From positions 124,001 to 188,000 of the forward strand of contig NZ_JAGIOI010000001.1 of NCBI RefSeq assembly GCF_017876675.1: 64,000 nucleotides of DNA, given 5' to 3'. The notes under the pieces were generated by a model, which was given only the letters and a program-made list of their open reading frames with translations, did not search any database and had not been told where the DNA came from. Made by a program: the position numbers and the translations under genes. Shown here in pieces: positions 1 through 10,263 of the stretch; positions within the stretch are counted from its first letter, which is position 1; each line of letters starts with the position of its first letter. Origin of the DNA: Arthrobacter stackebrandtii. GTDB lineage: Bacteria > Actinomycetota > Actinomycetes > Actinomycetales > Micrococcaceae.

Positions 1-612
1 CCCGGGCAGCCGCGCACCTTTGACCGGGTGGGGCTCATGATGCTGGGCATTTTCCCGTTCGTCGTAATGTTCCTGGTCACCTCGATCACCATGCTGCGCG
101 AACGCACCTCCGGAACGTTGGAGCGGCTGCTGACCACACCCATCCACAAGGCCGACCTCCTTTTTGGCTATGCGCTGGCCTTTTCCATCATGGCCGCCGC
201 CCAGGCGCTGGTGGCAACGGGCACCGCGTACTGGATCTTCGGATTGGAGATTGCCGGGAACGCGGGCTGGGTCGTGTTGATTTCGGTGCTGACGGCGGTG
301 TTGGGCGTGGCCCTGGGGCTGTTGTGTTCCGCCTTCGCCACCACGGAGTTCCAGGCCGTGCAATTCATGCCCGTGGTGGTTATCCCGCAGATCCTGCTCT
401 GCGGGTTGTTTGTGGCGCGTGACCAGATGAACGGGGTGCTGGAGGCCGTTTCCAACGTGCTGCCTCTCAGCTACGCCGTGGACGGGCTGCAGGAGGTGGC
501 CGCCCATGCAGACCCCACCTCCGCCCTTGTGGTTGATCTGGTGGTGGTTGCCGCATTTGTGGTGGCGGGCCTGCTGTTCTCCTCCCTGACGCTGCGCCGG
601 CAGACGGCCTGA
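1..612 (+). CDS. ABC-2 type transporter permease (5' end outside the window)
   Basis: The frame is open from the first base, so only the C-terminal 203 residues are present. About five hydrophobic segments are visible, starting with a GIFPFVVMFLVTSI helix and ending with VVVAAFVVAGLLFSSLTL before an Arg-rich tail. The stretch LLCSAFATTEFQAVQFMP followed by a Pro-containing helix is characteristic of ABC-2 (DrrB/YadH-like) permeases. These pair with an ATPase to export drugs, lipids or polysaccharides; the ATPase would lie upstream of the window. The substrate cannot be read from this fragment. The gene converges on the padR gene. Confidence 0.88.
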   Translation, partial: PGQPRTFDRVGLMMLGIFPFVVMFLVTSITMLRERTSGTLERLLTTPIHKADLLFGYALAFSIMAAAQALVATGTAYWIFGLEIAGNAGWVVLISVLTAVLGVALGLLCSAFATTEFQAVQFMPVVVIPQILLCGLFVARDQMNGVLEAVSNVLPLSYAVDGLQEVAAHADPTSALVVDLVVVAAFVVAGLLFSSLTLRRQTA

Positions 613-682
613 GCCCGCGGCCCGCGGCACTGCTGCGCCGGGGCCTACGGCGCCCGCGTCTCAGCCAGCCCTGCCCGGCCGT

Positions 683-1234
683 CTAGCCCTGCGGCCCGGC
701 GCCGCGGGCCCCCAGCTCCGCCAGGGCGTCGTCGCACCAGGCCAGCCAGGCCTGCTCAAAGGCGACCCCTGCCAGCAGGACCGCCCGCTGCAGCTCATCC
801 GGGCGGCTGCGTGCCGCCCCGGCGGGGAAGTCGGCGGCCTCGATGGCCAGGTAGCGGGCCAGCGTGGCCTCGTGCAGGCCTCGGTGGCGGCGCATTTCCA
901 CCGTCACGTCGACTGTTCCGAGCACGGCCGCCGCCCGCATCCGCACCAGAAGTTCGTCGCGGATGGGCCGCGGATCAGCCTCCCGGACGCACCATCCCTC
1001 CAGCTCGCTCCGGCCGGCCCCGAGCACCGTGAACAGGCGCTGCTGGCCCCGGGTGGTGGGCAGTTCCTGAGGCTCGACCAGGGCAGCGGCCTCCAGCTTG
1101 CCCAGTTCCCGGTAGATCTGTTGGTGGGTGGCCTGCCAAAAATGGCCCAGGGACTTATCGAAGCGCCGTGCGAGCTCGGCCCCCGTGCAGGGTTTTTCCA
1201 GTAGTGAGGTCAGGATGGCGTGGCTGAGCGACAT
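683..1234 (-). CDS. PadR family transcriptional regulator
   Basis: A 183-residue protein with an N-terminal winged helix (residues ~1-75), including the PadR-type stretch GHFWQATHQQIYRELGKLE, and a C-terminal helical part of the Vir/AphA type that serves dimerisation. PadR proteins are ligand-responsive repressors, often of detoxification genes. The start codon directly abuts the stop codon of the dienoyl-CoA reductase gene upstream on the same strand (0 nt gap), so the two are very probably co-transcribed and the regulator may control its own operon. A candidate operator is the inverted repeat at 3279-3290. The inducing ligand is unknown. Confidence 0.88.
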   Translation of the reverse strand: MSLSHAILTSLLEKPCTGAELARRFDKSLGHFWQATHQQIYRELGKLEAAALVEPQELPTTRGQQRLFTVLGAGRSELEGWCVREADPRPIRDELLVRMRAAAVLGTVDVTVEMRRHRGLHEATLARYLAIEAADFPAGAARSRPDELQRAVLLAGVAFEQAWLAWCDDALAELGARGAGPQG

Positions 1235-3361
<2,127 letters not shown>

Positions 3362-4255
3362 TTAGAAAAGCACGGTGGCGAAGGTTCCCATCTGCTCGAA
3401 GCCGACACGTTCGTAGAGGGCCCGGGCGCGGGTGTTGTAGTCGTTGACGTACAGGCTGGTGACGGGAGCATGTAACTGCGCCAGCTTGACCACGCCCGCC
3501 ATGTAGCCAGCACTCAGGCCCTGGCCACGGTAGCGGGGGTTCATCCACACGCCCTGGACCTGGGTTGCATGCTGGGTGACGGCGCCAAGGTCGGCCTTGA
3601 AGATGACCTCGCCGCGGGGTTCGTTGTGGCTGAAGGAATAGCCGTGGCTGATAAGCCAGGCCACCCTGCGGCGGTAGTTTGCCTCTCCGCCCAGGAATGG
3701 CGAATAGCCGACCTCTTCCTCGAACATGGCAGCGGCGGCCACAAGGATCTCACCGAATTGCCCGCTGTCGCTGACGCACAGGGCCGGGTCCGCGTCCACG
3801 AGCGGCTCCCCCGTGATGGCCAGGAGTGGCTGGTTGGCGCGGACTTCCTGGGCTGTGATGCCGGCATCCTTGAGCGTGGCGACCATGGACAGGGTGGCCT
3901 CTGCCGGGCCGAAAATTGAAGCGTGCGGCTGCCAGTGGGCGGCCATCCAGCGGGCAAAGGCCGCAGCCTGCTGCGCATCGGCTTCAACGGGAACCACGTT
4001 GGAGCCAACCCAGCAGGCAGCGGCGAGACGTGCGCCGTCGTCCTCAAAATAGCCGAGCATGTGGGCGCCGGGAATGGCCGGAACGGCGCTGCGGTGCTGG
4101 TTCACGAGCGAGTCCACGAAGACGTTGGAAACGCGGTCGCGCGCAACCAGGGACCGGAGCGCGTCCGTGTCGCTGTGGACAAGGACGCGCACCGGCTGGT
4201 GCCGGGTTTCCCTAGGAAACGCTAACCACGGGGCCACCCGTGAGAGTCGGTTCAT
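3362..4255 (-). CDS. GNAT family N-acetyltransferase with N-terminal DUF4081-type domain
   Basis: Up to 297 residues. The C-terminal ~130 residues are a GNAT fold: [18 protein letters not shown] is the acetyl-CoA-binding motif A, and [18 protein letters not shown] is the typical end. The N-terminal half resembles the DUF4081 domain that precedes GNAT in this actinobacterial family. The ATG at 4255 overlaps ispG by 44 nt. A GTG at 4192 (just after the ispG stop) is a reasonable alternative start. The gene follows ispG as its homologue Rv2867c does in M. tuberculosis. The acetyl acceptor is not known. Confidence 0.85.
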   Translation of the reverse strand: MNRLSRVAPWLAFPRETRHQPVRVLVHSDTDALRSLVARDRVSNVFVDSLVNQHRSAVPAIPGAHMLGYFEDDGARLAAACWVGSNVVPVEADAQQAAAFARWMAAHWQPHASIFGPAEATLSMVATLKDAGITAQEVRANQPLLAITGEPLVDADPALCVSDSGQFGEILVAAAAMFEEEVGYSPFLGGEANYRRRVAWLISHGYSFSHNEPRGEVIFKADLGAVTQHATQVQGVWMNPRYRGQGLSAGYMAGVVKLAQLHAPVTSLYVNDYNTRARALYERVGFEQMGTFATVLF

Positions 4256-5378
4256 CCCCGTCGGACTCCATCTCTTCGGCGATTCTCATGGCTTCTTCAA
4301 TGAGTGTTTCAACAATCTGGTCCTCGGGGACGGTCTTGATGACCTCGCCCCTGACGAAGATTTGGCCCTTGCCGTTGCCGGACGCGACGCCAAGGTCGGC
4401 CTCGCGGGCCTCGCCCGGGCCGTTGACGACGCAGCCCATGACGGCCACGCGCAGTGGAACCTCCATGCCTTCCAGGCCTGCGGTGACTTCCTCCGCCAGC
4501 TTGTAGACATCGACCTGGGCGCGCCCACAGGACGGGCAGGACACGATTTCCAGCTTGCGCGGGCGCAGGTTCAGCGACTGCAGGATCTGGTTGCCCACCT
4601 TGATCTCCTCCACCGGCGGGGCGGAAAGTGAGACGCGGATGGTGTCGCCGATGCCCTTGGACAGCAGGGAGCCGAAGGCCACGGCGGACTTGATGGTGCC
4701 TTGGAATGCGGGGCCGGCCTCGGTGACGCCAAGGTGCAGTGGCCAGTCGCCCTGCTCCGCGAGCATCTCGTAGGCGGCGACCATGATCACGGGGTCGTTG
4801 TGCTTGACGGAGATCTTGAAGTCGTGGAAGCCGTGCTCCTCAAACAGCGAGGCTTCCCAGACGGCCGATTCCACCAGGGCTTCCGGCGTGGCCTTGCCGT
4901 ACTTCTTCATGATGCCCGGCTCGAGCGAGCCGGCGTTGACACCAATGCGGATCGAGGTGCCGTGGTCCTTGGCGGCCCTGGCGATTTCCTTCACCTGGTC
5001 GTCAAACTTGCGGATGTTGCCCGGGTTTACCCGGACAGCGGCACAGCCGGCCTCGATGGCGGCGAAGACGTACTTCGGCTGGAAGTGGATGTCTGCGATC
5101 ACCGGGATCTGCGACTTCTTTGCAATGATCGGCAGCGCTTCAGCATCGTCCTGGGAAGGACAGGCAACGCGGACAATGTCGCAGCCCGACGCCGTGAGCT
5201 CGGCGATCTGCTGCAGCGTGGCATTGATGTCGGTGGTCTGCGTGGTGGTCATGGATTGCACGCTGATGGGTGAATCCGAGCCAACACCGACGGGGCCGAC
5301 CTTGATTTGCCGGGTCTTGCGACGGGGCGCAAGAACGGGTGGCGGCAATGGCGGCATGCCAAGACTGACGGAGGTCAA
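4212..5378 (-). CDS. ispG: 4-hydroxy-3-methylbut-2-en-1-yl diphosphate synthase (IspG/GcpE)
   Basis: Catalyses the penultimate MEP-pathway step, reductive conversion of MEcPP to HMBPP, in the cytosol with a [4Fe-4S] cluster. The signature stretch IGVNAGSLE and the cluster cysteines (SCPSCGR and [11 protein letters not shown]) are present. Length 388 residues is normal. The start is taken as TTG at 5378: AAGGAG at 5385-5390 sits 6 nt upstream, and the protein then begins with [11 protein letters not shown] as in relatives. An ATG at 5399 is in frame but would place the ribosome binding site inside the gene. The GNAT gene follows. Confidence 0.96.
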   Translation of the reverse strand: MTSVSLGMPPLPPPVLAPRRKTRQIKVGPVGVGSDSPISVQSMTTTQTTDINATLQQIAELTASGCDIVRVACPSQDDAEALPIIAKKSQIPVIADIHFQPKYVFAAIEAGCAAVRVNPGNIRKFDDQVKEIARAAKDHGTSIRIGVNAGSLEPGIMKKYGKATPEALVESAVWEASLFEEHGFHDFKISVKHNDPVIMVAAYEMLAEQGDWPLHLGVTEAGPAFQGTIKSAVAFGSLLSKGIGDTIRVSLSAPPVEEIKVGNQILQSLNLRPRKLEIVSCPSCGRAQVDVYKLAEEVTAGLEGMEVPLRVAVMGCVVNGPGEAREADLGVASGNGKGQIFVRGEVIKTVPEDQIVETLIEEAMRIAEEMESDGDEPTLTGGPVVSVS

Positions 5379-5509
5379 AATATGCTCCTTGAAGTTCAAT
5401 AAACAAATACTGCGGGAGGTGGGCCGGTTTTTGGCCCCACCCTTTGGAATCTCGCACTATCCAACTCTGATTGTAGGCTCGTTCGGGTCCGTGCGCGGAC
5501 CATTGAGGC

Positions 5510-5803
5510 CTATCCCACGAAGCGGCTGAGCTGCCCAATCACCGGATTCCAGCCTGAAATCTTCAGTCCCGTGACGCCGCCGCCAATGGTCATCGGGTCC
5601 TGTGCCACCAGCGCCTGCACTGCCGCTTCATCTGCAGCCCGGAATATCAGCAGAGCACCGGCACCGTCGGTGTAGGGCCCGGATGCCAGGAGGACCTCGG
5701 CCTCCGCCTGGGCGGCCAACCATTCGCGGTGCTTGGGGCGGTGTTCGGTGCGGGCATCTTCCGCTTCGGGACCATAGACATACTCAACAGCGAAAATAGA
5801 CAT
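5510..5803 (-). CDS. YciI family protein
   Basis: A 97-residue protein matching the YCII ferredoxin-like fold: AVEYVYGPEAEDAR, conserved His residues in TEHRPKHREWL, the turn LLASGPYTDGAGAL, and a C-terminal DPMTIGG segment. Family members form dimers with a His/Asp pair in a shallow pocket and are thought to be small enzymes, but no reaction can be assigned here. Its start is 7 nt beyond the end of the upstream membrane-protein gene on the same strand, suggesting co-transcription with it and the SatD-like gene. Confidence 0.83.
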   Translation of the reverse strand: MSIFAVEYVYGPEAEDARTEHRPKHREWLAAQAEAEVLLASGPYTDGAGALLIFRAADEAAVQALVAQDPMTIGGGVTGLKISGWNPVIGQLSRFVG

Positions 5804-5812
5804 GCATTCACC

Positions 5813-6355
5813 TTATAGCAGGAGCACTTTGGCCAGAACTGCAACGGCTGCCGACCACAGCATCGAGGCCAGCGTGCCGATGATGAACCGCTCGCTGGCC
5901 CCCGGGGATTCCTTCAGTTCCGGATACCTGCCCAGGCCCTTGATGGCCACGACGTAGGCAATCGCCACGGGCTGGCCCGCCAGAATGGCCAGCGCCACCG
6001 CCCCCCGCTCCAAAAATCCGATCAGCAGGCCCCCACGCAGCACCTCGCCGCCGGGACGGACACCCGCTGCCACGGCAGGTGCCTCGCCGGAATCGCCTGA
6101 TGGCGGATCCGCCGCCGCGACGGTCCCGGCTGCGGCGTCCTGCCCGGCAGCCGGGACGGCCGTCTCCTGCATGGTTTCCCCGGCCGGCACCCCGGGTTCC
6201 CGGGAGGCGCCTTCCCCTGCGGCCGGCACCCCTGCCTCGGCAGCATCGACGGCGCGCACGCCGGAGGATCGGGCAAGCTTGAGAATTCCGGCCGTCACGG
6301 GCCAGCCGCCAACTACGGAAACAGCCATGGCCACGGCAATCCACAGCACGTCCAT
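5813..6355 (-). CDS. Membrane protein, probable partner of the SatD-like protein
   Basis: A 180-residue protein with an N-terminal hydrophobic helix (VLWIAVAMAVSVVGGWPV), a long low-complexity Ala/Gly/Pro-rich linker (~40-100) and a C-terminal hydrophobic module with the pattern IGFLERGAVALAIL ... AIAYVVAIKGLGRYPEL ... ERFIIGTLASMLW. From memory that C-terminal pattern occurs in membrane proteins encoded beside SatD-like genes, and it resembles the end of DUF3307 proteins. The ATG is supported by AAAGGAG 6 nt upstream. It lies between the SatD-like gene and the YciI gene, all on one strand. Function unknown. Confidence 0.75.
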   Translation of the reverse strand: MDVLWIAVAMAVSVVGGWPVTAGILKLARSSGVRAVDAAEAGVPAAGEGASREPGVPAGETMQETAVPAAGQDAAAGTVAAADPPSGDSGEAPAVAAGVRPGGEVLRGGLLIGFLERGAVALAILAGQPVAIAYVVAIKGLGRYPELKESPGASERFIIGTLASMLWSAAVAVLAKVLLL

Positions 6356-6459
6356 CCGCCACTCCTTTGCTGGGCTGCACTGTTTCAGTGGACAGGCACC
6401 CGGTTTGGGCCTCGGCTGTTCCGCCGGTTCAGGCCGGACTGCCGCTTCTGGAACTTAGA

Positions 6460-7113
6460 CTAGCGTCCGCCGCCGACAATCTGGGACAGCAGCAGCTCCG
6501 CTGCCCGCCGGCCGTTTCGTTCCTCGTGCCGGCCGGACCTCCTGATGGCCCTGCTGACCGCCTGGGGGGTGATCCCCAATTGGGCGGCAATGTCCTTTTG
6601 TGCGGCGCCGGGCGCCGCGTCCAGTGCGTCCAGCACCCGCCATTCAGCCTCCGACCTGCTCCTGACGACATCTCCCACGAGGACAAGGACCGCCTCGGAC
6701 GCGGCCGCCCAGACACCGGGGCCGCCGCCTGCACCGGCCTGCCCGCGGGCATCAGCAGAACCGGCGGCATCGCCTGTCCGCACCCGCAGCGGCACCCTGT
6801 CGCCGGCCTTTTTGGCCGCCTCAACGGCCTCCCGGGCGGCCACAAAGGCGCTGCCGGACGCCTCACGGGAACTTGCAGGCAGGGGCAGTTCGGCCAGGCC
6901 AACGCCCACGCCGACGTACCAGTCCTTCAGCCGGAGCACGCGCATGGCAGCTTCAACCACGGCACCGGGATCAACGAGCGCCGCCTGGACCTCGTCCCCC
7001 ACCGAACGTTCGAAGGGCAGGACAGTGTCCACGCCAGCCAAGGCTGCGAGCAGTTCCGGCACCTTGTCGCCGTGGCGGCGGCTGCCCCGTTGGTCTATGG
7101 TCAGAACAAACAT
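6460..7113 (-). CDS. SatD-like protein with C-terminal helix-turn-helix
   Basis: 217 residues. The N-terminal ~130 residues follow the SatD pattern: an initial MFVLTIDQRGSR strand, the VGDEVQAAL motif and a GVGVGLAELP ... FVAAREAVEAAKK core reminiscent of a nucleotide-cyclase-like fold. The C-terminal 60 residues (QKDIAAQLGITPQAVSRAIRRSG) form a MarR/Sigma70-r4-like helix-turn-helix. This suggests a DNA-binding sensor, possibly autoregulated. The upstream sequence has TATGGT ending 6 nt before the ATG (leaderless arrangement) and two direct repeats. SatD was named from secretion/acid tolerance work in streptococci; the activity is unknown. Confidence 0.72.
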   Translation of the reverse strand: MFVLTIDQRGSRRHGDKVPELLAALAGVDTVLPFERSVGDEVQAALVDPGAVVEAAMRVLRLKDWYVGVGVGLAELPLPASSREASGSAFVAAREAVEAAKKAGDRVPLRVRTGDAAGSADARGQAGAGGGPGVWAAASEAVLVLVGDVVRSRSEAEWRVLDALDAAPGAAQKDIAAQLGITPQAVSRAIRRSGRHEERNGRRAAELLLSQIVGGGR

Positions 7114-7150
7114 GAATCAACCATAATCATTTGACTGCAATGAATCAACC
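7112..7150. repeat. Two 11-bp direct repeats at the satD-like promoter
   Basis: ATGAATCAACC occurs at 7112-7122 and again at 7140-7150, 28 bp apart. The first copy overlaps the start codon and putative -10 (TATGGT) of the SatD-like gene; the second covers the -35 region. The placement suits a repressor site, perhaps for the SatD-like protein's own helix-turn-helix. Confidence 0.45.
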
Positions 7151-7185
7151 CTTTTTGCAGGATTCCTGCGCGGGCTGGTCCGGCG

Positions 7186-8112
7186 TCACTCGGCCATGGC
7201 CGCAGGCACGGCGACCACATCCACCATGGCGCCGTTGCGCAGCACCGTAACGGGCAACGGGACTCCGATGGCCTCGGCGAACAGCTGCTTCTGCAGGCTT
7301 TCCGCACTGGACACCGGCCGGCGCCCCACGGTCAGCACCAGGTCCCCCGGCTTCAGCCCCGCCAGCTGCGCCGGCGATCCTGGAATGACGTCCGCCACCC
7401 GCAATCCCTGCCGCTGGCCCGTGCGCAGAGCCAGTGTCTCGTTCAGGGCAACGGGGGAACTGACCAGCCCCAGATAGGCGCGCCGGACCCGGCCCTCGGC
7501 GATCAAGGCGGAAATGATCCGCCGGGTGGTGGCGTTGATGGGCACGGCCAGCCCCAGGCCGGCGCCCGCCACGGCGGTGTTGATGCCGACGACCCGGCCG
7601 CGGGAGTCTGCGAGCGCACCGCCGGAATTGCCTGGGTTGAGGGCTGCGTCGGTCTGGATGACGTCCTCGATGACCCTGCGGTTCCGGCCCAGGGCCGTGG
7701 GCAGGGACCGCCCAAGGCCGCTGACCACCCCGGCCGTCACTGAACCTGCAAGGCCAAGGGGGTTCCCCACGGCGATGACCAGCTGCCCCACCCGCAGGCC
7801 CTCCGCGTCCCCGAGCTGCGCCGGGGCGTGCATGTGGGACAGTCCCCGGATGACCGCCAGGTCGGACAGGGTGTCGGCTCCCCTGATCTCAATGTCCGTG
7901 CCCGTGCCGTCGGCAAAGGCCGCCCACCCGCCGCTGGCGCCGGCAACCACATGGGCGTTCGTGAGCATGTAGCCGTCCTCGGTAAACACGACGGCGGATC
8001 CGGCACCCAGGCGGACGCGCCCGTCGCGGCCGTTCCCCCGCACCTCGACTGCGGCCACGTGCGGTGCAACTTCTTCGGCAACCGAGACCACTGTGCGGGA
8101 GTAGGCGTCCAT
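7186..8112 (-). CDS. HtrA/DegP-like trypsin-family serine protease with PDZ domain, no signal peptide
   Basis: 308 residues. Chymotrypsin-fold protease domain (~10-210) with the complete catalytic triad: His54 in TNAHVV, Asp84 in LSDLAVI and Ser163 in GNSGGAL. A single PDZ domain follows (~215-300; YLGLVS and VIPGSPAQLAGLKPGD). HtrA proteases degrade or chaperone misfolded envelope proteins, but this copy starts straight into the protease domain with neither a signal peptide nor a membrane anchor. An in-frame stop lies shortly upstream of the ATG and no alternative start lies between, so it is probably cytosolic. Lies 72 nt upstream of the SatD-like gene. Confidence 0.88.
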   Translation of the reverse strand: MDAYSRTVVSVAEEVAPHVAAVEVRGNGRDGRVRLGAGSAVVFTEDGYMLTNAHVVAGASGGWAAFADGTGTDIEIRGADTLSDLAVIRGLSHMHAPAQLGDAEGLRVGQLVIAVGNPLGLAGSVTAGVVSGLGRSLPTALGRNRRVIEDVIQTDAALNPGNSGGALADSRGRVVGINTAVAGAGLGLAVPINATTRRIISALIAEGRVRRAYLGLVSSPVALNETLALRTGQRQGLRVADVIPGSPAQLAGLKPGDLVLTVGRRPVSSAESLQKQLFAEAIGVPLPVTVLRNGAMVDVVAVPAAMAE

Positions 8113-8351
8113 GGCTGCATCGGAGTCGACTGCTGCCGGGACAGGCCCTTCAAATTCGTTTCACCGCGCACCTCCTGGGGCGGTCGTGGCCGGACGCTGG
8201 GAACGCAGCCTGGCCACGAACGGGCCGCGTCATATCCAGGTACAACCCTGTTGGAGGTTCACATAGTCCCTCCGACGGTACGCCGAAGGTGAACCCGTCA
8301 AGCCATGCCGGCAGGCTCGCTCGGGACGGGAGGAAAAATGCCCGCCGGCCA

Positions 8352-8847
8352 CTTCCCCGGCGGCCGATTTCGCCACTGCCCTGAACGATGCAGAGGTGGT
8401 CATCGACGCCATCCCGGGTGCGGCAGTGCTGGGAACGCTCAACGAGCTCGGTGCCTCTGCCCTCGCGGGCAAGGTGCTCATGGAGGTCGCCAATGACCTG
8501 AACAAGAATTTCGAGCTCGCCTTCCCGAATGCCAGCCTCGGGGCGGCCGTCCAGGAAGCCTTCCCCGACGCCCGTGTGGTCAAGACCCTCTCAACACAGT
8601 CCAGGCACCGTTGATGAACAACCCCGCGGGGCTGCCCTCACCCAGCACGGTGTTCCTGGCCGGCAACGACGCCGGGGCCAAGTCCACGATCTCCCAACTG
8701 CTGGCGGACCTCGGCTGGGATCCGGGATGGCAGGTGGACCTGGGAGGCATCGCCCAGGCGCGCGCCACCGAGCACTACATCTTTCTCTCCTTCGCGATGG
8801 CCCAAAGCCTCGGGACAACAAGCGTCAACATCGCAGTTGTCCGCTAA
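8352..8847 (+). pseudogene. Remnant of an NADPH-dependent F420 reductase / NADP oxidoreductase-like gene
   Basis: Two adjacent frames encode consecutive parts of one protein of the F420-dependent NADP reductase type. Frame 1 gives AEVVIDAIPGAAVLGTL ... VLMEVAND ... PDARVVKTL and then runs out of register. The second frame continues NTVQAPLMNNPAGLPSPSTVFLAG (8596 onward) to TEHYIFLSFAMAQSLGT and NIAVVR. The switch coincides with a CTCTC at 8588-8594 that looks like a 2-nt expansion. The N-terminal NADP-binding motif (GxGxxG) is missing, so the gene is both truncated and frameshifted. It is the only + strand gene remnant between ispG and rip1. Confidence 0.75.
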
Positions 8848-8877
8848 CCCACCCCATGCGCCCGCGCCGGCGCTGCC

Positions 8878-10206
8878 TCAGCCGAAGAGGTTGACCGGCT
8901 TGACGATGTCGGCGTAAATCAGCAGCGCCCCCATGGCCATGAGCACCACGGCCGCCACATACGTCAGCGGCAGGAGCTTGGCGATGTCAAAGGGGCCCGG
9001 GTCCTTGCGCTTGAACAGCTTGGCCACCTGGCGCCGCGCGCCCTCATACAGCGCGCCCGCCACGTGCCCGCCGTCGAGCGGCAGCAGCGGGATCAGGTTG
9101 AAGACAAACAGGGCAAGGTTCACGCTGGCCAGCAGCCCCAGCAGGGTTGCCACGCGTGAGCTCATGGGCACCTGCTCCATGGCGGCCACTTCCCCGGCCA
9201 CCCGGCCCACACCCACCACCGAGATGGGCCCGTTGGGGTCGCGCGGCTCGGAGCTGAAGGCGGCCTGGGCGATGCCCACGATCTTCTGCGGCAGCTGCAG
9301 GACGACGCCGCCAATCTGGGCCACACTGTCCCCCACGGCGGGCAGGACGGCCGACGCCGGTTCCCTCACCATTGCGCTGGTGGGCCCGACGCCGAGGAAC
9401 CCTGCCTGGACCGTGACGGCGGTGCCGGAGGAGTCGACCTCGGCCATGCCGTTGGCGCCGATGACGGGCCGGGCGGTGAGCACCGGGGTGATGCTGGTGG
9501 TGACGGTCTTGCCGGCGCGTTCGTACACGAGCGGGACGTTCTTGCCGGCGGATGCGCGGACGTGGTCGGTGAAGGCCGCCCACTCGGTGACGGGCACGCC
9601 GTCGAACGAGACGAGTTTGTCACCGGGCTGCAGGCCTGCGGCAGCGGCGGGCGTGGGCATGCAGTTGGCCAGGTCCTTGGGGACGGGGGCGCCGTAGGCC
9701 ACCTGGCAGGCGTTGACCTCGCCGAGGGTGGTGGTGGCCTGGGCGGTGCCGAAACCCATGAGGAGCACGGCCATGAGGACCACGCCGATGAGCAAGTTCA
9801 TGGTGGGCCCGCCGAGCATGATGATGATCTTTTTCCAGACCGGAAGCTTGTAGAAGACCCGGTTGGCGTCCTCCGGCCCCACCTCCTCATGGGCGGCGCT
9901 GCGGGCCTCGGTAGCGAGGGTCTGGAACATGCCGGTGCTGGAGGGGCGGACGCTGCCGTCGCCGGGGTTGGGCGGGTACATGCCGATCATGGCCACGTAG
10001 CCGCCGGCCGGGATGGCCTTGATGCCGTATTCGGTTTCGCCCTTTTTCCGCGACCACATGGTGGGGCCGAAGCCGATCATGAACCGGGTGACGCGCACCT
10101 TGAACAGCTTGGCGGGCAGCAGGTGCCCCACCTCATGCAGCGCGATGGAGAGGGCGATGCCGACGGCGACAAACAGCACGCCGCCGATGAAAAGCAATAC
10201 AGTCAC
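8878..10206 (-). CDS. rip1: Site-2 intramembrane zinc metalloprotease (Rip1/RseP family)
   Basis: 442 residues with the membrane-embedded zinc motif HEVGH (His24-Glu25-His28) in the first transmembrane helix, a PDZ domain around residues 190-270, and the second metal motif NLIPLLPLDGGH in a C-terminal helix. Such proteases cleave anti-sigma factors or other single-pass substrates within the membrane, releasing stress or envelope regulators. GTG at 10206 is preceded by AGGAAG 6 nt away. It follows dxr by 57 nt on the same strand, as in M. tuberculosis (Rv2869c after dxr), so the two are probably co-transcribed. Confidence 0.94.
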   Translation of the reverse strand: MTVLLFIGGVLFVAVGIALSIALHEVGHLLPAKLFKVRVTRFMIGFGPTMWSRKKGETEYGIKAIPAGGYVAMIGMYPPNPGDGSVRPSSTGMFQTLATEARSAAHEEVGPEDANRVFYKLPVWKKIIIMLGGPTMNLLIGVVLMAVLLMGFGTAQATTTLGEVNACQVAYGAPVPKDLANCMPTPAAAAGLQPGDKLVSFDGVPVTEWAAFTDHVRASAGKNVPLVYERAGKTVTTSITPVLTARPVIGANGMAEVDSSGTAVTVQAGFLGVGPTSAMVREPASAVLPAVGDSVAQIGGVVLQLPQKIVGIAQAAFSSEPRDPNGPISVVGVGRVAGEVAAMEQVPMSSRVATLLGLLASVNLALFVFNLIPLLPLDGGHVAGALYEGARRQVAKLFKRKDPGPFDIAKLLPLTYVAAVVLMAMGALLIYADIVKPVNLFG

Positions 10207-10263
10207 AATTTACTTCCTGGGTTCAATGGTTCCCGGCCCGTCATTTCCCGGTCTGCTGGCGTT

